Part shown: piece after piece, positions 6,727 to 6,969 of the stretch
Position numbering within the stretch: position 1 is the first letter of the stretch
Layout of the letters: every line of letters starts with the position of its first letter
Origin: NVQY01 sp047639325
GTDB lineage: Bacteria > Pseudomonadota > Alphaproteobacteria > Rhodobacterales > Rhodobacteraceae
Direction of reading: 5' to 3'
DNA length: 6,969 nt
NCBI GenBank assembly: GCA_047639325.1
Contig: JBLINN010000236.1
Coordinates: forward strand, 1-6,969
Notes under the pieces: generated by a model
Told to the model about the DNA's origin: nothing
Databases searched by the model: none
Seen by the model: the letters and a program-made list of their open reading frames with translations, nothing else
Made by a program: the position numbers and the translations under genes

Positions 6727-6969
6727 TTGTGTTGGCGTGTTTGGTTCAGATTGAGGAATTTGGTGCAGACCTCTTATTGTCTTTAGGACAACGAAGAGGC
6801 CGACGCGCCCGTGTTCGGACATTTACCGAAGTTGTTTTTAAGACCCAAACCGGCAATGCCAAGGACAGACCGGATGGACTAATCGTTGTGAAGGTCGGAA
6901 CAAGAGAATGGCGGGCGCTGGTCGAAGCAAAAGTCGGGAACAACGAACTCGAATCAGAGCAAATTGAAC
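6702..6969 (+). CDS. Possible restart ORF: MITE-derived ATG in frame with the nuclease domain
   Basis: ATG 6702-6704 lies inside the element and is followed by MVFIEVPS, then directly by the native residues from I33 of the interrupted gene, with no stop to the window end. The upstream in-frame TGA (6696-6698) makes this the first start. The product would lack the native first 31 residues but keep E67, D82, E99 and K101 of the nuclease core. No good ribosome site precedes it (CACCTGAAAA); GTG 6729, after CGAGG at 6713-6717, is another possible start. Translation is uncertain; treat it as an alternative reading of the pseudogene. Confidence 0.25.
   Translation, partial: MVFIEVPSIVLACLVQIEEFGADLLLSLGQRRGRRARVRTFTEVVFKTQTGNAKDRPDGLIVVKVGTREWRALVEAKVGNNELESEQIE

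Larger units (their letters stand above)
6527..6969 (+). pseudogene. PD-(D/E)XK nuclease-like protein gene, interrupted by a MITE (3' end off window)
   Basis: The frame opens at ATG 6527 with AGGGG at 6516-6520 (6-base spacing). It reads MTEKPPDYLI to S32, then meets the inserted element and stops at TAA 6635-6637 after 36 residues. Skipping 6624-6722 and one TCTA copy rejoins the frame exactly (ACC TCT ATT GTG) and gives 113 residues up to the window end, still open. The joined protein starts with a helical part (ARLFPVLS, SIVLACLVQIEEF). It then has TEVVF (66-70), RPDGLIVV (80-87) and WRALVEAKVG (94-103): E67, D82 and E99-x-K101 match the D...ExK core of the PD-(D/E)XK fold. From memory it resembles a widespread uncharacterised bacterial family; I cannot name it or its partner. 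The lower GC than in the left part and its isolation suggest transfer. Its biological role (restriction, defence or repair) is unknown. Confidence 0.72.

Noticed and set aside
6746..6943. Minus-strand ORF opposite the nuclease core (65 codons)
   Set aside because: The plus-strand frame carries the RPDG and EAK motifs; the minus frame is Ser/Thr/Arg-rich without a recognisable motif.

Overview
The window looks like a chromosomal segment from an alphaproteobacterium, most likely a roseobacter-type member of the Rhodobacterales. This rests on the high GC of most of it, the overlapping tamA-tamB pair, a membrane-bound urate hydroxylase instead of soluble uricase, and general protein style. It is an inference from sequence alone; no search was run.

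Left part (1-2828, minus strand): an operon for outer-membrane protein assembly. tamA encodes an Omp85-family barrel with POTRA domains. It overlaps by 4 bases the TTG start of tamB, of which only the N-terminal 338 codons lie in the window. A 182-base gap (2829-3010) follows, carrying a perfect 12-bp palindrome.

Middle (3011-6311): puuD (minus strand) encodes an eight-helix membrane urate hydroxylase with a C-terminal cytochrome c domain. It is divergent from a LysR-type regulator (plus strand). The 98 bases between them hold a 19-bp interrupted dyad, a tandem 7-bp repeat and a plausible puuD promoter, as expected for a regulator that controls its divergent neighbour. A ten-helix EamA/DMT-type transporter follows on the plus strand after 152 bases.

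Right end (6312-6969): base composition falls to about 38-50% GC and the region looks accessory. It holds an unannotated gene with a good ribosome binding site and a candidate promoter/operator. Its product has the D...ExK pattern of PD-(D/E)XK nucleases. The gene is interrupted after codon 32 by a 99-bp MITE-like element with 16-bp perfect terminal inverted repeats and a 4-bp TCTA target duplication. Removing the element plus one TCTA copy restores a continuous frame that runs off the window. The element also supplies an in-frame ATG (6702) that could restart the nuclease part. This interrupted nuclease gene is the most interesting part of the window.
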